64,000 nucleotides of DNA from Plantactinospora soyae (GCF_014874095.1 NZ_JADBEB010000001.1:8494001-8558000); one strand, 5' to 3'; positions 34,058-44,121 are shown, numbered from the stretch's first letter. The notes: generated from the letters alone by a model not told the origin. Translations and numbers: made by a program.

Positions 34058-34888
34058 TCAGCGCGGCCGGTCCGGACCTCGGGCCAGCAGGCTGACCATG
34101 GCGGCCCGGGAGGTGACCCCCAGCTTGCGGTAGATCCGCATCAGATGCGCGTCGACGGTACGGGGGCTGACCTGCAACTGCCGGGCGATGAGCCGGGAGG
34201 TGGCGCCGGTGGCCGTCAGCTCGGCGACCTCGCGTTCCCGGGAGGTCAGCAGCGCCAGTGGATCCGGGACGTCCGGCACCGCCCCCGGTCTGGTCGCCAG
34301 GCAGATGCGCCGGAAGACCGCGTCGCCGACCGCGGACCGGACCGGTCGGGGCAGCGGCGTACCCGGCCGTCCGGCCAGGAGCAGCAGCAACGGGCCCCGG
34401 ACCGGGTACCGCGCCAGATGGTCGATCAGCTCCGTGGAGGCGGGATCGGCCCAGTGCAGGTCGTCGAGGACCAGTACCATCCCCGTACCCACCCGGTCGG
34501 CGACCGCCCGCCGCCAGCCACGGTAGAGCTGGAAGCGTGCGACGCTGAGCAGTCCGCCGGAGCCCTGTAGCGCCACCTCGGCCCACAACTGGTTCCCCGG
34601 CCCCAGATGCTCGGCGGCCTCGTCGCCGAGGGCGTGCAGGAACACGTGGAACGGTATCTGGCGCTCCACCTCCGCCGCCGCTCCGGCGAAGATCTCCGTA
34701 CCGGTCCGGTCGATCCGGCGCAGGGCCTCGGCGATCAGCCGGGACTTGCCGGTACCCGCCGCACCGATCACCTCGACGATCACCTGCCGTCCGGCGTCGA
34801 GTGCGGCGACCGCCGCCCGGATGCCGGCCAGTTCCGCCTCCCGGCCGACAAAGGGCGCCGCCCGCTGATGGTCGGTCGTCAGTGTCAC
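34058..34888 (-). CDS. Short AAA-ATPase with LuxR DNA-binding domain
   Basis: 276 residues: an AAA/NACHT-like ATPase core (Walker A GAAGTGKS near residue 43, Walker B LVLDDLHWAD) joined directly to a LuxR-type helix-turn-helix at the C-terminus (LTSREREVAELTATGATSRL, then SPRTVDAHLMRIYRKLG). A full LAL regulator would have several hundred residues of TPR between them; here they are missing. The gene upstream, 3 bases away, encodes a TPR protein without ATPase, so the two may work as one split regulator. Start GTG 34888. Confidence 0.85.
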   Translation of the reverse strand: MTLTTDHQRAAPFVGREAELAGIRAAVAALDAGRQVIVEVIGAAGTGKSRLIAEALRRIDRTGTEIFAGAAAEVERQIPFHVFLHALGDEAAEHLGPGNQLWAEVALQGSGGLLSVARFQLYRGWRRAVADRVGTGMVLVLDDLHWADPASTELIDHLARYPVRGPLLLLLAGRPGTPLPRPVRSAVGDAVFRRICLATRPGAVPDVPDPLALLTSREREVAELTATGATSRLIARQLQVSPRTVDAHLMRIYRKLGVTSRAAMVSLLARGPDRPR

Positions 34889-34891
34889 GGC

Positions 34892-37030
34892 TCAGCCCGC
34901 CCGCACCGTCGCCCGGCCGAGCCGGTCCAGGCAGATCCCGATCTGTCTGCGCGCCTCCGGATCGCCGGTGGCGGCGTGCACCTCGGTGAAGTCGGCGAGC
35001 GCCTCCTCGCACCGGTCCGCCTCGACCAGCGCCATGCCCCGGTGGAACCGGGTCGAGGGACTGTCGGCGAGGGCCAGCGCGCGATCGAAGTCGGCGGCCG
35101 CGGCGGCCAGGTCACCCCGCTCGTAACCGGCGACACCCCGGGCGACCCAGCCGTCGGCGAACTGCGGGTGCGCGGTCACCAGCTCGGTCAGCGCCGCCTC
35201 ACCCGCCCCGGGATCCTCGGCCATCAGCAGCTGGGCCCGTACGCGGAGCAGGCGTGGATTGTCCGGCTCCAGGGCGAGTCCGTGATCGACGTCCTGCCAG
35301 GAACCGTCGGTGTCGCCCAGGTCGTAGCGGAGTACCGCCCGGTGGACGTAGGCGTCCAGCTGGGACTCGTCGAGTTCCAGCACGTGGCCGAGGTCGACCT
35401 CCGCACCGGTGAGGTCACCGACCTCGAGCCTGGCCTCGGCCCGGCGGTGGTACACCTCCGGGAACGGCGGGGAGAGCTCCATCGCCCGCTCGTAGCTGAC
35501 GATCGCCTCGGCCGGACGCGCCAGCCGGCGTAACAGGTCACCCCGGTCGACGTGGTACTCCGGGCAGTCCGGTACGGCGGCGATCACCGTCTCGAGGTCG
35601 GACAGCGCCTCGTCGTACCGGCCGAGTGCCGACAGCACCCGCGCGCGGTGGTGCCGGAGCATCGACCGGTGCCCGAGGTACCCGGTCGGGCCGAGTTCCC
35701 GGTCGAGTCGGTCGAGCCCGGCGGTGACCAGCCGCAGTGCCTCGTCGAGCCGGCCCTCGTGCCCGGCGACCGAGGCGAGGCCGTTCTGCTGGAACACCGT
35801 CTCGACGGCCCGGGTCAGCGGATCGGGCAGGCACCCGGCGAGCGCGATGGCCAGGTTCGCCCAGCCCCGGGCGGCGGAACTGTCCCGGCTCTCCGCCGGC
35901 AGGTGTCGGACGTGCAGCATCGCGGTCGCGTACGCCGCCTGGCGGTGCACCGCCGGGCTGCTGGAGTACGCCCGCGCCTCCTGGTAGAGCCCGAGGGCCT
36001 CCGCCGGCCGGCCGAGTTCGGCAAGTGGGGTCGCCATCCGGCTGACGAACGCCCACGAGTGCTCCGGATGGCCGGCCCAGTCGACCACCGCCCGACCACG
36101 CCGTCCGTAGTCGACGGCGGCGTGCCGGAACCCCAGGCCGACGCAGTGGTCGAGGGCCGCCAGCAGGGCTTCGGCGCCGGCACCGGCCGGGTCGCCGCCG
36201 TGCTCGGCGTGGTAGGTGAGCGCCCCCAACCGCAGCGACCACTCCCCGGTGCCGGTCAACCGGGCAGCCCGCTCGTCGTGCAGCCGAGCCCGCTTCTCCG
36301 GGTCGAGCCGCTGGTACGCGTGCCGTACCCGGGGGTCGTCGTCGGTGCCGTCGGTCGCGACGAACCGGCGGGCCAGCTCCTCGACGGCGGCCAGCTCCTC
36401 GACGGGCAGCGCGGGCAGTTCCGGCAGTTCGGTCGCGGTCACCCGCACCGCTACCGCGTACCGGTGCAGTGCCGCCGGCAGGGACATCGCGACCGGGCCG
36501 GCCGGATCGGCGATCGGCTCGGTACCGGTGGCCAGGTGCAGGCGGAGCCGGCGTCGGTCGACCCGGCGCAGCAGTACGACGCAGAGCTCCTGGTCGGTCG
36601 GGTCCGCCTCGTGCAGGTTGTCGACCAGCAGGTCCCGGCACTCCCCACCGAGCCGGTCCAGGTACGCGTCGAGAAACTCGACCAGCCCGTGGGCGAACCG
36701 CAGCGTAGCGGGCCGGGGATGCGCGCGGAGCCACTCGTCGGGCGCCACCGGTGCGGGCGGGGTGTGGTGCCGGGTGGCCGGAACCAGGTCGCGCAGCTCC
36801 GGGGCGAGGGCGAGGATCTCCACCTCGTGCCGGGAGACCAACTCGGGCCAGCGCTTCCATGCGCCGGGCACCAGGGCCCGCAGCAGCTCGCCGGCCGCGC
36901 TGTACGGCCCACGCCGGCGCCGGTGGGCGTCGAGGCTGGCCAGCAGCGGGCCGGTGGCACCAGCGGCGAGTTCCCGCCGGCGGTCGTGCCCGTGCCGCGC
37001 GCGGATCCAACGGTGCGGCGCCTGGAGCAT
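34892..37030 (-). CDS. TPR protein, partner of the LuxR/ATPase gene
   Basis: 712 residues from ATG 37030 (GGGGAG 6 bases upstream). The N-terminal 300 residues resemble the region around the NTPase of LAL/AfsR-type proteins (YSAAGELLRALVPGAW, LRDLVPATRH, DLLVDNLHEADPTDQELC as a degenerate Walker-B-like segment) but have no Walker A. From about 330 to the end are many TPR repeats. The whole can be read as a sensor arm for the adjacent ATPase/LuxR protein. An upstream in-frame ATG at 37288 with a perfect ribosome site would add 86 residues; codon use there looks non-coding, so I keep 37030. Confidence 0.75.
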   Translation of the reverse strand: MLQAPHRWIRARHGHDRRRELAAGATGPLLASLDAHRRRRGPYSAAGELLRALVPGAWKRWPELVSRHEVEILALAPELRDLVPATRHHTPPAPVAPDEWLRAHPRPATLRFAHGLVEFLDAYLDRLGGECRDLLVDNLHEADPTDQELCVVLLRRVDRRRLRLHLATGTEPIADPAGPVAMSLPAALHRYAVAVRVTATELPELPALPVEELAAVEELARRFVATDGTDDDPRVRHAYQRLDPEKRARLHDERAARLTGTGEWSLRLGALTYHAEHGGDPAGAGAEALLAALDHCVGLGFRHAAVDYGRRGRAVVDWAGHPEHSWAFVSRMATPLAELGRPAEALGLYQEARAYSSSPAVHRQAAYATAMLHVRHLPAESRDSSAARGWANLAIALAGCLPDPLTRAVETVFQQNGLASVAGHEGRLDEALRLVTAGLDRLDRELGPTGYLGHRSMLRHHRARVLSALGRYDEALSDLETVIAAVPDCPEYHVDRGDLLRRLARPAEAIVSYERAMELSPPFPEVYHRRAEARLEVGDLTGAEVDLGHVLELDESQLDAYVHRAVLRYDLGDTDGSWQDVDHGLALEPDNPRLLRVRAQLLMAEDPGAGEAALTELVTAHPQFADGWVARGVAGYERGDLAAAAADFDRALALADSPSTRFHRGMALVEADRCEEALADFTEVHAATGDPEARRQIGICLDRLGRATVRAG

Positions 37031-37412
37031 GCTCGTCTCCCCTGTGCGATCGGCTCGGCGGTGACGTGTCGGCCGTGGACATGTCGGCGGTGCGGCGAGC
37101 CCGGCGGTCACCGGCCTCCCGCCCGGCGGCCAACGCCCTCCCGCGCGGCGGCCAACGCGTTCCGTCCGGCGGTTACCGCGTTCTGTCCGGTGCCGGACGT
37201 CGTCCGGTCGCGTCGCGGGCCCGACCCGACCGGACGAACTCGTCCGACCCGTGCGGTGGCGCGGCGGACCCCGGGACGGATGCGACATCGCATTCACCTC
37301 CTTCATTGCGATCGGTGCCTCACTGTGCACCTGGGACGGCTTACTTAGGATCCGGGGAAACACCTAACCCGGACGGATTGACCACACTGCGTCATCGACG
37401 ACCGGCCCGGCG
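37031..37412. other. Leader region of the TPR/LuxR operon
   Basis: No certain gene. It carries a perfect ribosome site on the minus strand (AAGGAGGTGA, 37303-37294), followed by ATGs at 37293 and 37288. A short frame from 37293 (61 codons, to 37108) is possible as a leader peptide. A TAAGTA-like -10 box lies about 40 bases upstream of the ribosome site. Confidence 0.45.
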
Positions 37413-40406
37413 TCAGAGCTGTCGGGCCACCGCCGCCCGGGACGGAATGCCGAGCTTGGCGATGATCCGGGTGACGTGGGTTTCCACGGTGCGTGGGCTC
37501 AGCACCAGCTGACCGGCGATCTGATGGTTGGTCAGTCCCTGCGCGACCAGTTCGGCGACCTCCCGTTCCCGGGAGGAGAGGGTGACCGGACCGTCCGTAC
37601 GTTGCCGGGGCAGCCGGGCGGCCAGTCGACGTTGGGCCCGGTCCGCCTGTCCGGCCAGCCAGCGCGCGCCGCTGCCGGAGAAGAGCCGCTTGGCCCGGCC
37701 CAGTTGCTCCCGGGCCAGCTGCGGGTTCCCGGTCCCGAACTGCGCCTCGGCGAGGAGCATCCGGGCCTCCCCCTCGGCCACCGGCATGCCGGCCCGGGTG
37801 AAGAGGCTGATCGCCGGGGCGGCCTGGCCGACGGCCTCGTCCGGGCGGTGCCGCGCCAGCGACAGCGCCGCCCTGGCCATGCCGACCGCACCCAGTCGGG
37901 CGGGCAGGTCGCCGGCGATTGTCGCGGCCCGGCTCAACCACCGCCCCAGCTCCGGCGCCTCACCACCCGATCCGCCGCCCATCCCGTCACGCGATCCGCC
38001 GCCCGAGCCTTCGCGCAATCCGCCGCCCGAGCCTTCGCGCAATCCGCCGCCCGAGCCGCCGCGCGATACGTCGTGCGATCCGCTGCCCGAGCCGCCGTGC
38101 GGACCGTGTACGCCGACGGAGCGGGCCCGCAGGGCGAGAATGGTCGCCTCGGCCGGCCCGAGACAGCGGTAGATCTCCGGGTCGGCCAGAAGGCGCTGGC
38201 AGTCGGCGTGGTCCCCGACCGCGTCGCAGGCCTCGGCCAGGTGCGTCTGTACGACCGCCCGGTACAGCGTGGACCGTGGTGCGGCGCTGCCCTTGAGCCG
38301 GTCCAGGGCCGGGCGTACGGCGTCCGGGCCGGCGAGCCAGAGCAGTGGGCGGAGCCGTACGGCCGCCGCCAGCGTCGCCGCCTCGGCACTGCCCTGCCAC
38401 CGGGCGATCTCCTCCGCCTCCTCCGCGTCCCGCAGTGCCTCGTCGACCCGGCCGACCGCGCCGTACAGGACCGAGCGGGCCGAGTAGAGCAGCGGGTGCA
38501 CATGGATCCGGCCGAACCGCAGGCCCACCTCGATGCCGTGTTCCGCGTGGGCCAGCCCGTCGTCGACCCGGTCCAGCATGGGCTCGATCCAGGCGAGCAG
38601 GGCGATCGCTCCCAACTCGTCCCGGAGCGCGGCGTCCCCCAGGGCGTCGACCATCCGTTTGGCGTACGACACGCGTACCCGGGCGGTCGACAGTGGACCG
38701 CTGGCCACCACGCAGGCGGCGAGTACGGCGCTCGCCGCCGCCTCGATGCCACGGTGCCCGCCGGCCCGGGACCGCTCGATCGTCTTACCCGCGTGCCGGG
38801 CACCGGCCCGCCACCGGCCGGCCAGCATCTCGGTCACGGCGAGCTCCAGCCGGAGCATCGCCTGGGTGGCTCCGGTGGCGTCGAGTCGTTCCAGTTCGGT
38901 ACTGAGCAGCGCGCTGGCGACGTCGAGCCGGCCGGCGAGCCGTTCCAGGACGGCCAGTTGCTCGACCGCCGCGTGCCGGTGCGGGCCGGCGACCGCGACC
39001 AGGTCGTGCAACACGGTCCGGGCCTCGTCGAACTGGCCGGTGACGCCGAGGGCCTTGGCGAACAGCAGCCGCAGCTCGGCCCGGCGGTCGGCGTGGCCGG
39101 GGTCGTCGGGCAGCGCGGACAGGGCCGCACGCAGCCAGGCGGCGCTGCTCCCCGGCGCCGTACCCATGGTGCTCCTGGCCGCCATCGCGAGCACCTCGAC
39201 GGCGTCCTCGTCGCCCGGCACGACGGCCTTGGCCAGATGGTGGGCCCGCAGCGGGAGCGGGGCGGCCCGGCGCTCCAGGTGGGTCGCCGCCCGGCGGTGC
39301 GCGCCGAGCCGCCACGCCGGGCCGGCCATCCAGTACGCCACCGCCCTGACCAGCGAGTGCCGGAAGTCCAGTTGCCCGCCGACCTGGCGCAGCAGGTTCC
39401 GTTCGACCAGCGCGTCCAGCGCGGTGGTGGTCGGCAGCGGATCCAGTTCGGCCGCGGCGGCGACGGCGGCCACGTCGAGACCGGGGCCGATCACCGCGAT
39501 CGCCTGGAGGACGAGCCGCTCGATCGGCGCCAGCCCGCGCACCTCGACCGCCATCGCGCCGTGCAGGGCCGCGCTCACCGGTTCGTCGGGGAAGTCGCCG
39601 CGACGCAGCGCGCCGAGAATCTCCGTCGAGGTGCCGGCGAGCAGCTCCAGGTACAGCGGGTTGCCGCCGCTGACCTGGTGCAGCAGCCGGCGCCGGGACG
39701 CCGGCTCGGTGGGTAGCAGTTGGTCGACGTCGGCGCCGGAGAGCGGACCGAGGTGCAGCCGGAGGGGTACCGGCACCAGGTGGGCGAGCCCTTCGGCCAG
39801 CCGCGCGGGACACTGCTCCGAGCGGAACGCGAGCACCACGGTGATCCGGGCCTCCGGCGGGTGCCGCAGCAGATATCCGAGGAACTCCACGGAGGCGTCG
39901 TCGGCCCACTGCACGTCGTCGAAGACGAACAACGCCCCGGCCGGCCGGGCGACCGCGGTGAGCAGGTTGCGCAGTCGCCGGTGCCGCTGGTGCCGCTCCA
40001 CGGCCGCGGTGGCCGGCACCCCGTCCGCCGAGCCGGGATCGCCGCCGCCGGCCGGGTCCGGCACCGCCAGCGCGTCCAGCAGCACGTGCAGGTCGGACCG
40101 ATGATCCGGTACGGCGGCCAGGGCGTCGAGCACGACTCCGTACGGAAGGAAGCGCTCGAACTCGGTCGCCCGCCCGAACAGCACGGTACGGCCACGCTCG
40201 CCGGCGATCTTCGCGAACTCGGAGACGAGTCGGCTCTTGCCGATCCCCGGCTCCCCCTCCACCACCAGGAAACGCGCCGACGGTACGGAATCGTCGAGCA
40301 GATCGACCATCCGGGTCAGGTCGTCCTGGCGCCCGACAAGCTCACTGGTCCCGGCTGTTGTCTGATCCGGGACAGCAGGAGTCTCCGATGTTGATTCGAC
40401 CCGCAC
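37413..40406 (-). CDS. LAL-type LuxR regulator (large ATP-binding)
   Basis: 997 residues: N-terminal AAA ATPase (Walker A GEPGIGKS near residue 52, Walker B LFVFDDVQWAD), helical/TPR-like middle of about 600 residues, and a C-terminal LuxR HTH (LSSREREVAELVAQGLTNHQ, SPRTVETHVTRI). It activates transcription after ligand binding; the target is not known. GTG 40406 has GGAGG 6 bases upstream, so it is preferred to ATG 40469. A Gly/Ser/Arg-rich repeat (GGSGGGLREGSGGG type, about 37970-38100) is inserted in the TPR region. The gene precedes the split TPR/LuxR pair, with a 382-base gap. Confidence 0.87.
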   Translation of the reverse strand: MRVESTSETPAVPDQTTAGTSELVGRQDDLTRMVDLLDDSVPSARFLVVEGEPGIGKSRLVSEFAKIAGERGRTVLFGRATEFERFLPYGVVLDALAAVPDHRSDLHVLLDALAVPDPAGGGDPGSADGVPATAAVERHQRHRRLRNLLTAVARPAGALFVFDDVQWADDASVEFLGYLLRHPPEARITVVLAFRSEQCPARLAEGLAHLVPVPLRLHLGPLSGADVDQLLPTEPASRRRLLHQVSGGNPLYLELLAGTSTEILGALRRGDFPDEPVSAALHGAMAVEVRGLAPIERLVLQAIAVIGPGLDVAAVAAAAELDPLPTTTALDALVERNLLRQVGGQLDFRHSLVRAVAYWMAGPAWRLGAHRRAATHLERRAAPLPLRAHHLAKAVVPGDEDAVEVLAMAARSTMGTAPGSSAAWLRAALSALPDDPGHADRRAELRLLFAKALGVTGQFDEARTVLHDLVAVAGPHRHAAVEQLAVLERLAGRLDVASALLSTELERLDATGATQAMLRLELAVTEMLAGRWRAGARHAGKTIERSRAGGHRGIEAAASAVLAACVVASGPLSTARVRVSYAKRMVDALGDAALRDELGAIALLAWIEPMLDRVDDGLAHAEHGIEVGLRFGRIHVHPLLYSARSVLYGAVGRVDEALRDAEEAEEIARWQGSAEAATLAAAVRLRPLLWLAGPDAVRPALDRLKGSAAPRSTLYRAVVQTHLAEACDAVGDHADCQRLLADPEIYRCLGPAEATILALRARSVGVHGPHGGSGSGSHDVSRGGSGGGLREGSGGGLREGSGGGSRDGMGGGSGGEAPELGRWLSRAATIAGDLPARLGAVGMARAALSLARHRPDEAVGQAAPAISLFTRAGMPVAEGEARMLLAEAQFGTGNPQLAREQLGRAKRLFSGSGARWLAGQADRAQRRLAARLPRQRTDGPVTLSSREREVAELVAQGLTNHQIAGQLVLSPRTVETHVTRIIAKLGIPSRAAVARQL

Positions 40407-41066
40407 CCGGCACCTCCGTGGACATGCGAAAAAACCTGTCCCGAGGTAACCGCGTTGACCGTTATCCATGCCAGACCGATCAGGCCGGACTATAAGCAGT
40501 CATCAGTCCATTGACACCGGCGCGACGGGAACATATGGCGTCGGATCGTCCACTGTTTCCGAGGTGCGGGACATCGCTGCCGGTCAGGCCGGTGGGCTGG
40601 GCGTCCGGCCACGTTCCGCGACACAGTACGGCGGCGCCGATAGCGGGCCCGCACATCCGGGAGCGCATGGCGAGCAGCCCCAACAACGTGACATTTGCGC
40701 TGCTCTACTTCCCGCCATGCGAGACGAGTCGGTCCCGCAGGCGGGACCATTCCGGAGCGCATCGGAAACGACCCTGTCCCGCAGGGGCACGGCCGACGCG
40801 GAGAGTACTCCCACTGCCACCGGAGTCGGGGCGGGCCCGCCACTTTCGGTCCCAGGTCCGCGCGATCCGTCCGGCCGATGTGACCGAACTGACGGTGGCG
40901 GGCACCGTTGCTCCTCGGCACAATGCCCGCCGCCGTCTGTGGACTGACCTACTGGAAAGTTCCGGTCAGAAAAACGACGGAAACCTTATCTTGGTCCGCA
41001 AGAACCCGATCCATCGTCGTCCGGCAGAACCGGGGCCCGGCTCCGGCCCGGCATTGGCCGAGCGGA
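40407..41066. other. 660-base region without a supported gene
   Basis: Several frames are open on both strands but none shows a consistent protein pattern or a ribosome site. It probably contains the LAL promoter on the minus strand. Confidence 0.5.
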
Positions 41067-41798
41067 TCAGTGCCGCACTTTCGCCATTGCTTGCTGGCCC
41101 ACCCGCATGCCGATCTTGCGCATCCCCATCGGCATGCTCTTCGACATCACCAGGGGCATGCCCCTGGAGACGCCCTTCGACATCATCGGCACGCCCCTCG
41201 ACACGCCCTTCGAGACCCCCTTGGACATGCCCTTCGACATGGCGGTCAGCCCGCTCATCCGCTTCAGGACTCCCCTGGCGACCTGACCGGGCTTCTGCTG
41301 CTCACCGGCGAGCGCGGTCACGATGATCAGTCCGCCGGTGAGCGCCGGAATGGCCCACTGCAACACCCTCAGCTGGCGCTGCTGGGAGGCGAGCTGCTGG
41401 GGTGTCCCGTGATCGGGCTCGGTCACCCCCGCCACCGGGGTCCCATCGGACTTCGCCAGCCGCATGCCGAGCAGCCGGCTGTAGCCGGTCACCGCCAGGG
41501 CCGCGACGGTGAGGCCGGTCTTGATGACGCTCATCCGGCCCACCCCGGACTGGGCCATCACCCGAGGACTCTCGGTGATCAGCTCACCGGCGGCGCCGGC
41601 CACGTGGACGCCGATCGCCGCCGCGTTGACGGGCGTCCACCGGGCCCAGCCGGCCGAGGCCACCCCGAGTCGCTGCTTCGAGTCACTCAACTTCGCCGCC
41701 GCGCCGTTGACTCCGATCGCCCCCATCAGGGATCCGCCGAACCAGGCCGCCAGGCCGAGATCGTGGATCGAGCGCATTACGGTGTGCCGTTCCGACAT
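41067..41798 (-). CDS. Membrane protein with a Met/Lys/Gly-rich repeated tail
   Basis: 243 residues, ATG 41798. At least three hydrophobic segments (LGLAAWFGGSLMGAIGVNG, IKTGLTVAALAVTG, LQWAIPALTGGLIIVTALAG). The C-terminal 60 residues are a repeat tail of the M-S-K-G type (SKGMSKGVSKGVSRG), strongly basic and probably cytoplasmic. I do not recognise the family. Divergent from the DUF1232 gene with a 380-base gap. Confidence 0.65.
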   Translation of the reverse strand: MSERHTVMRSIHDLGLAAWFGGSLMGAIGVNGAAAKLSDSKQRLGVASAGWARWTPVNAAAIGVHVAGAAGELITESPRVMAQSGVGRMSVIKTGLTVAALAVTGYSRLLGMRLAKSDGTPVAGVTEPDHGTPQQLASQQRQLRVLQWAIPALTGGLIIVTALAGEQQKPGQVARGVLKRMSGLTAMSKGMSKGVSKGVSRGVPMMSKGVSRGMPLVMSKSMPMGMRKIGMRVGQQAMAKVRH

Positions 41799-42178
41799 GT
41801 GCCACCCCCCGAGATACGAGATCCGACGCGTACCCGCTGGCCACCGCTCCAATCCTGTCCGGCCCGAACGTACCGCCGTCGGCACCCGGGTCGGGACACC
41901 CGCTTGTTCGTTCCCCGTTCCGCACGGCGGGGCCCGGCAACAGAATTGCGTGCCATTGAGCGGATGCTCCCGGGCCGATCGAGCGATCGCCACTCGGTCG
42001 TTTCGGATGGTGTGGGCGGTGGGTGGCGGTCGAGCGTACTGACTGGGCGGGTGCGCTCGTCCCCGTACGGACGAAATCGCCTTTGCGGGCTTGCTGACCG
42101 CCGAGGAAGAAGCAACGCTCATTGGCAGCGGCACGGGATGCCGCGAAATTGTTCCTCGGACGAATTGAAGGGGGACCC
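41799..42178. other. Divergent intergenic region
   Basis: No gene recognised. It should contain promoters for both flanking membrane protein genes. I see no convincing operator. Confidence 0.4.
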
Positions 42179-42514
42179 GTGGATTCTCCGGTTGTCGTCG
42201 CGCTCCTGATCGCGCTCGGGGTGGCAGTCATCGCCATGCTCGGGATCGCGATCTTCCTCCTGGTGAAACTTCTCAGGATGGGCCGGCTCGTACGGGCCGA
42301 CCTGATGCCCGTACAGGGGAAGGTGGCCTTCTGGGCTGCCATCGCCTACAGCATTTTTCCGGTCGACGTCCTTCCCGATCCGATCTATCTCGACGACGTG
42401 GGCGTTCTCGTCGGCGTGATCACCTACATCGGACACCTGGCGAAGAAGCACGGACTTCTCGGTGCTCGACCGACGGAGCCGGAACTCGAAGGGCCGACCG
42501 GGAAAACGCGGTAA
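42179..42514 (+). CDS. DUF1232 (YkvA-like) membrane protein
   Basis: 111 residues. A first hydrophobic segment (VVVALLIALGVAVIAMLGIA) is followed by the DUF1232 signature in AIAYSIFPVDVLPDPIYLDD. GTG 42179 has GGGGGA upstream. Function unknown. Confidence 0.8.
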   Translation: MDSPVVVALLIALGVAVIAMLGIAIFLLVKLLRMGRLVRADLMPVQGKVAFWAAIAYSIFPVDVLPDPIYLDDVGVLVGVITYIGHLAKKHGLLGARPTEPELEGPTGKTR

Positions 42515-42567
42515 CGTGCGGCGGAATGGCAGATGGTGTTTCCCCATGACGACGGAGTGGCCGCCGG

Positions 42568-44121
42568 TCAGCCGACGCGGGTTACCCGTACCGCATCGGC
42601 GACGACGTAGCCGGTGCCGGACGTCCACCGGCTCACTCCCACCTTGTTCTCGTCTCCGGCGGTCAACGCAAAGACCCCGAGCGACACCCACCGGCCGCCG
42701 TTGGCGCGCTGGTTGACCCGTACGGTCTGGTTGCCGCTCGTGCTGGCCACGATGAACGGGGTCGCATCGTTGTAGCCCGGATCGGCGGCGTACCAGACCG
42801 AGACCTCGTAGCTGGCGGTGGTCGGGATGTTCACCTTGTACCAGGCGACGTCGCTGGACAGGACCGGGTCGGCGAACCGGTAGTCGGTGCCGTACCGCTG
42901 GCTGGAGTAGGTCGACGTACCCCAGCTCGCGCTCGCGGTGAACCGGCCGGCGGTGGTGTTGTCGACCGTGGAACTCCAGGCCTGCGCGGTGGAGACGAAA
43001 CCGATTCCGTTGGGTACCAGCCGTTGGGCGCCATCCGACGGCGTGTTGCGGACCGATACCGACGTGTCGCCGGGCATCCGGGCGACCATCGTGCTCGACC
43101 CGCCGCCGTCGAGGTTGATCGCGTCGTCGGCACCGATCGACTTCATGTAGTTGGCCAGCTCGACGTAGGTCATCCCGACGCTGTTGGTGGCCCGGCCGTC
43201 GACGACGACCATCCACATCTTCAACCCGTCGGCGGAGAAGCCGACCGCCGTCCGTGGATTGCGCGGATGCGATTCCGTCGTCACCACCCCGTCCCGGACC
43301 AGTACGAGGTTGCCGCCGATCGCGACCTGGGCCGCCCCGTCCCCACCGCGCGGGGTGTAGTTGACCGTGACGCTGTCGCCGACCACGACCCCGGCCAGCG
43401 CGTCGGCACCGGCATTCACGCCGAGTACGACGACACTTCCGGCCGCCACCTTGCCCCCGGCGGTGGTGCTGACCTTGCTGACCCGGCCGGCCGTTATCTC
43501 GATCTCGCGGGACCGGGTGGCACCATCGAGCACCTGGCTGCGTGCCTCGTCGCCCCAGAGCGAGTTGTAGACGCCGATGCCGTTGGCGGCGATGTTCGGC
43601 GAGTTGAGATTGGTGGCGGTGAGCTGCCTACCGCCCGGCAGCGTGACCCTCGCGTCGAGGAAGATCTGGGCCAGGCCGCCACGGCTGCCCCCCGCACCGT
43701 TGGCGTACAGCGCGGCCACGTTGTTCCAGCCGGCAGCCGGGCCGTTGAGCAGGGTGCCGTTGTCCAGTCCTATCCCGCGTGGCGCCCCGGTGACACCGAT
43801 GTCGAAGAAGTCTCCGTTGACGGCGGCGATCGCCCCGACCCGGTTGGCCTGGCTGGTCAGGGTGGCGGTGGCGCCGACGGTGCCGGGGTTGAGGTACTTC
43901 GGCTTCAGCGTCGGCTCGGCCAGGTTCGCGGCGAGGATGTTGACCCGGTTGGGGCCGGTCGCCGTCGTGTTGCTCAGGGAGAGCCCGGGCGCGAGCGCCG
44001 TGGTGGCGAGCGTACCCACATCGGGTCCGACGGCGACCGCGACCGCGGGGGCGGGCGCCGCGCCGAGCCCGACGAAGGCGATCGATGCGGACAGCAGGAC
44101 AGCGAGGGTTGGTCGTCGCAT
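42568..44121 (-). CDS. Secreted phosphodiester glycosidase family protein
   Basis: 517 residues with a signal peptide (ALLSA-type core, AVAVAV around residue 30). Residues about 50-370 form a NAGPA/DUF2233 phosphodiester glycosidase domain with VNGDFFDIG and DDAINLDGGGSSTM. The C-terminal 130 residues are a beta-sandwich of the golvesin-type, starting near WSSTVDNTTAG. The human homologue uncovers mannose-6-phosphate; bacterial members may act on teichoic or other glycosyl phosphates. ATG 44121 has GGGAG upstream. Confidence 0.85.
   Translation of the reverse strand: MRRPTLAVLLSASIAFVGLGAAPAPAVAVAVGPDVGTLATTALAPGLSLSNTTATGPNRVNILAANLAEPTLKPKYLNPGTVGATATLTSQANRVGAIAAVNGDFFDIGVTGAPRGIGLDNGTLLNGPAAGWNNVAALYANGAGGSRGGLAQIFLDARVTLPGGRQLTATNLNSPNIAANGIGVYNSLWGDEARSQVLDGATRSREIEITAGRVSKVSTTAGGKVAAGSVVVLGVNAGADALAGVVVGDSVTVNYTPRGGDGAAQVAIGGNLVLVRDGVVTTESHPRNPRTAVGFSADGLKMWMVVVDGRATNSVGMTYVELANYMKSIGADDAINLDGGGSSTMVARMPGDTSVSVRNTPSDGAQRLVPNGIGFVSTAQAWSSTVDNTTAGRFTASASWGTSTYSSQRYGTDYRFADPVLSSDVAWYKVNIPTTASYEVSVWYAADPGYNDATPFIVASTSGNQTVRVNQRANGGRWVSLGVFALTAGDENKVGVSRWTSGTGYVVADAVRVTRVG

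Noticed and set aside
40468-41326. Two overlapping plus-strand frames (40468-40947 and 40511-41326)
   Set aside because: No ribosome site, no recognisable protein pattern, and the second runs antisense into the membrane protein gene.
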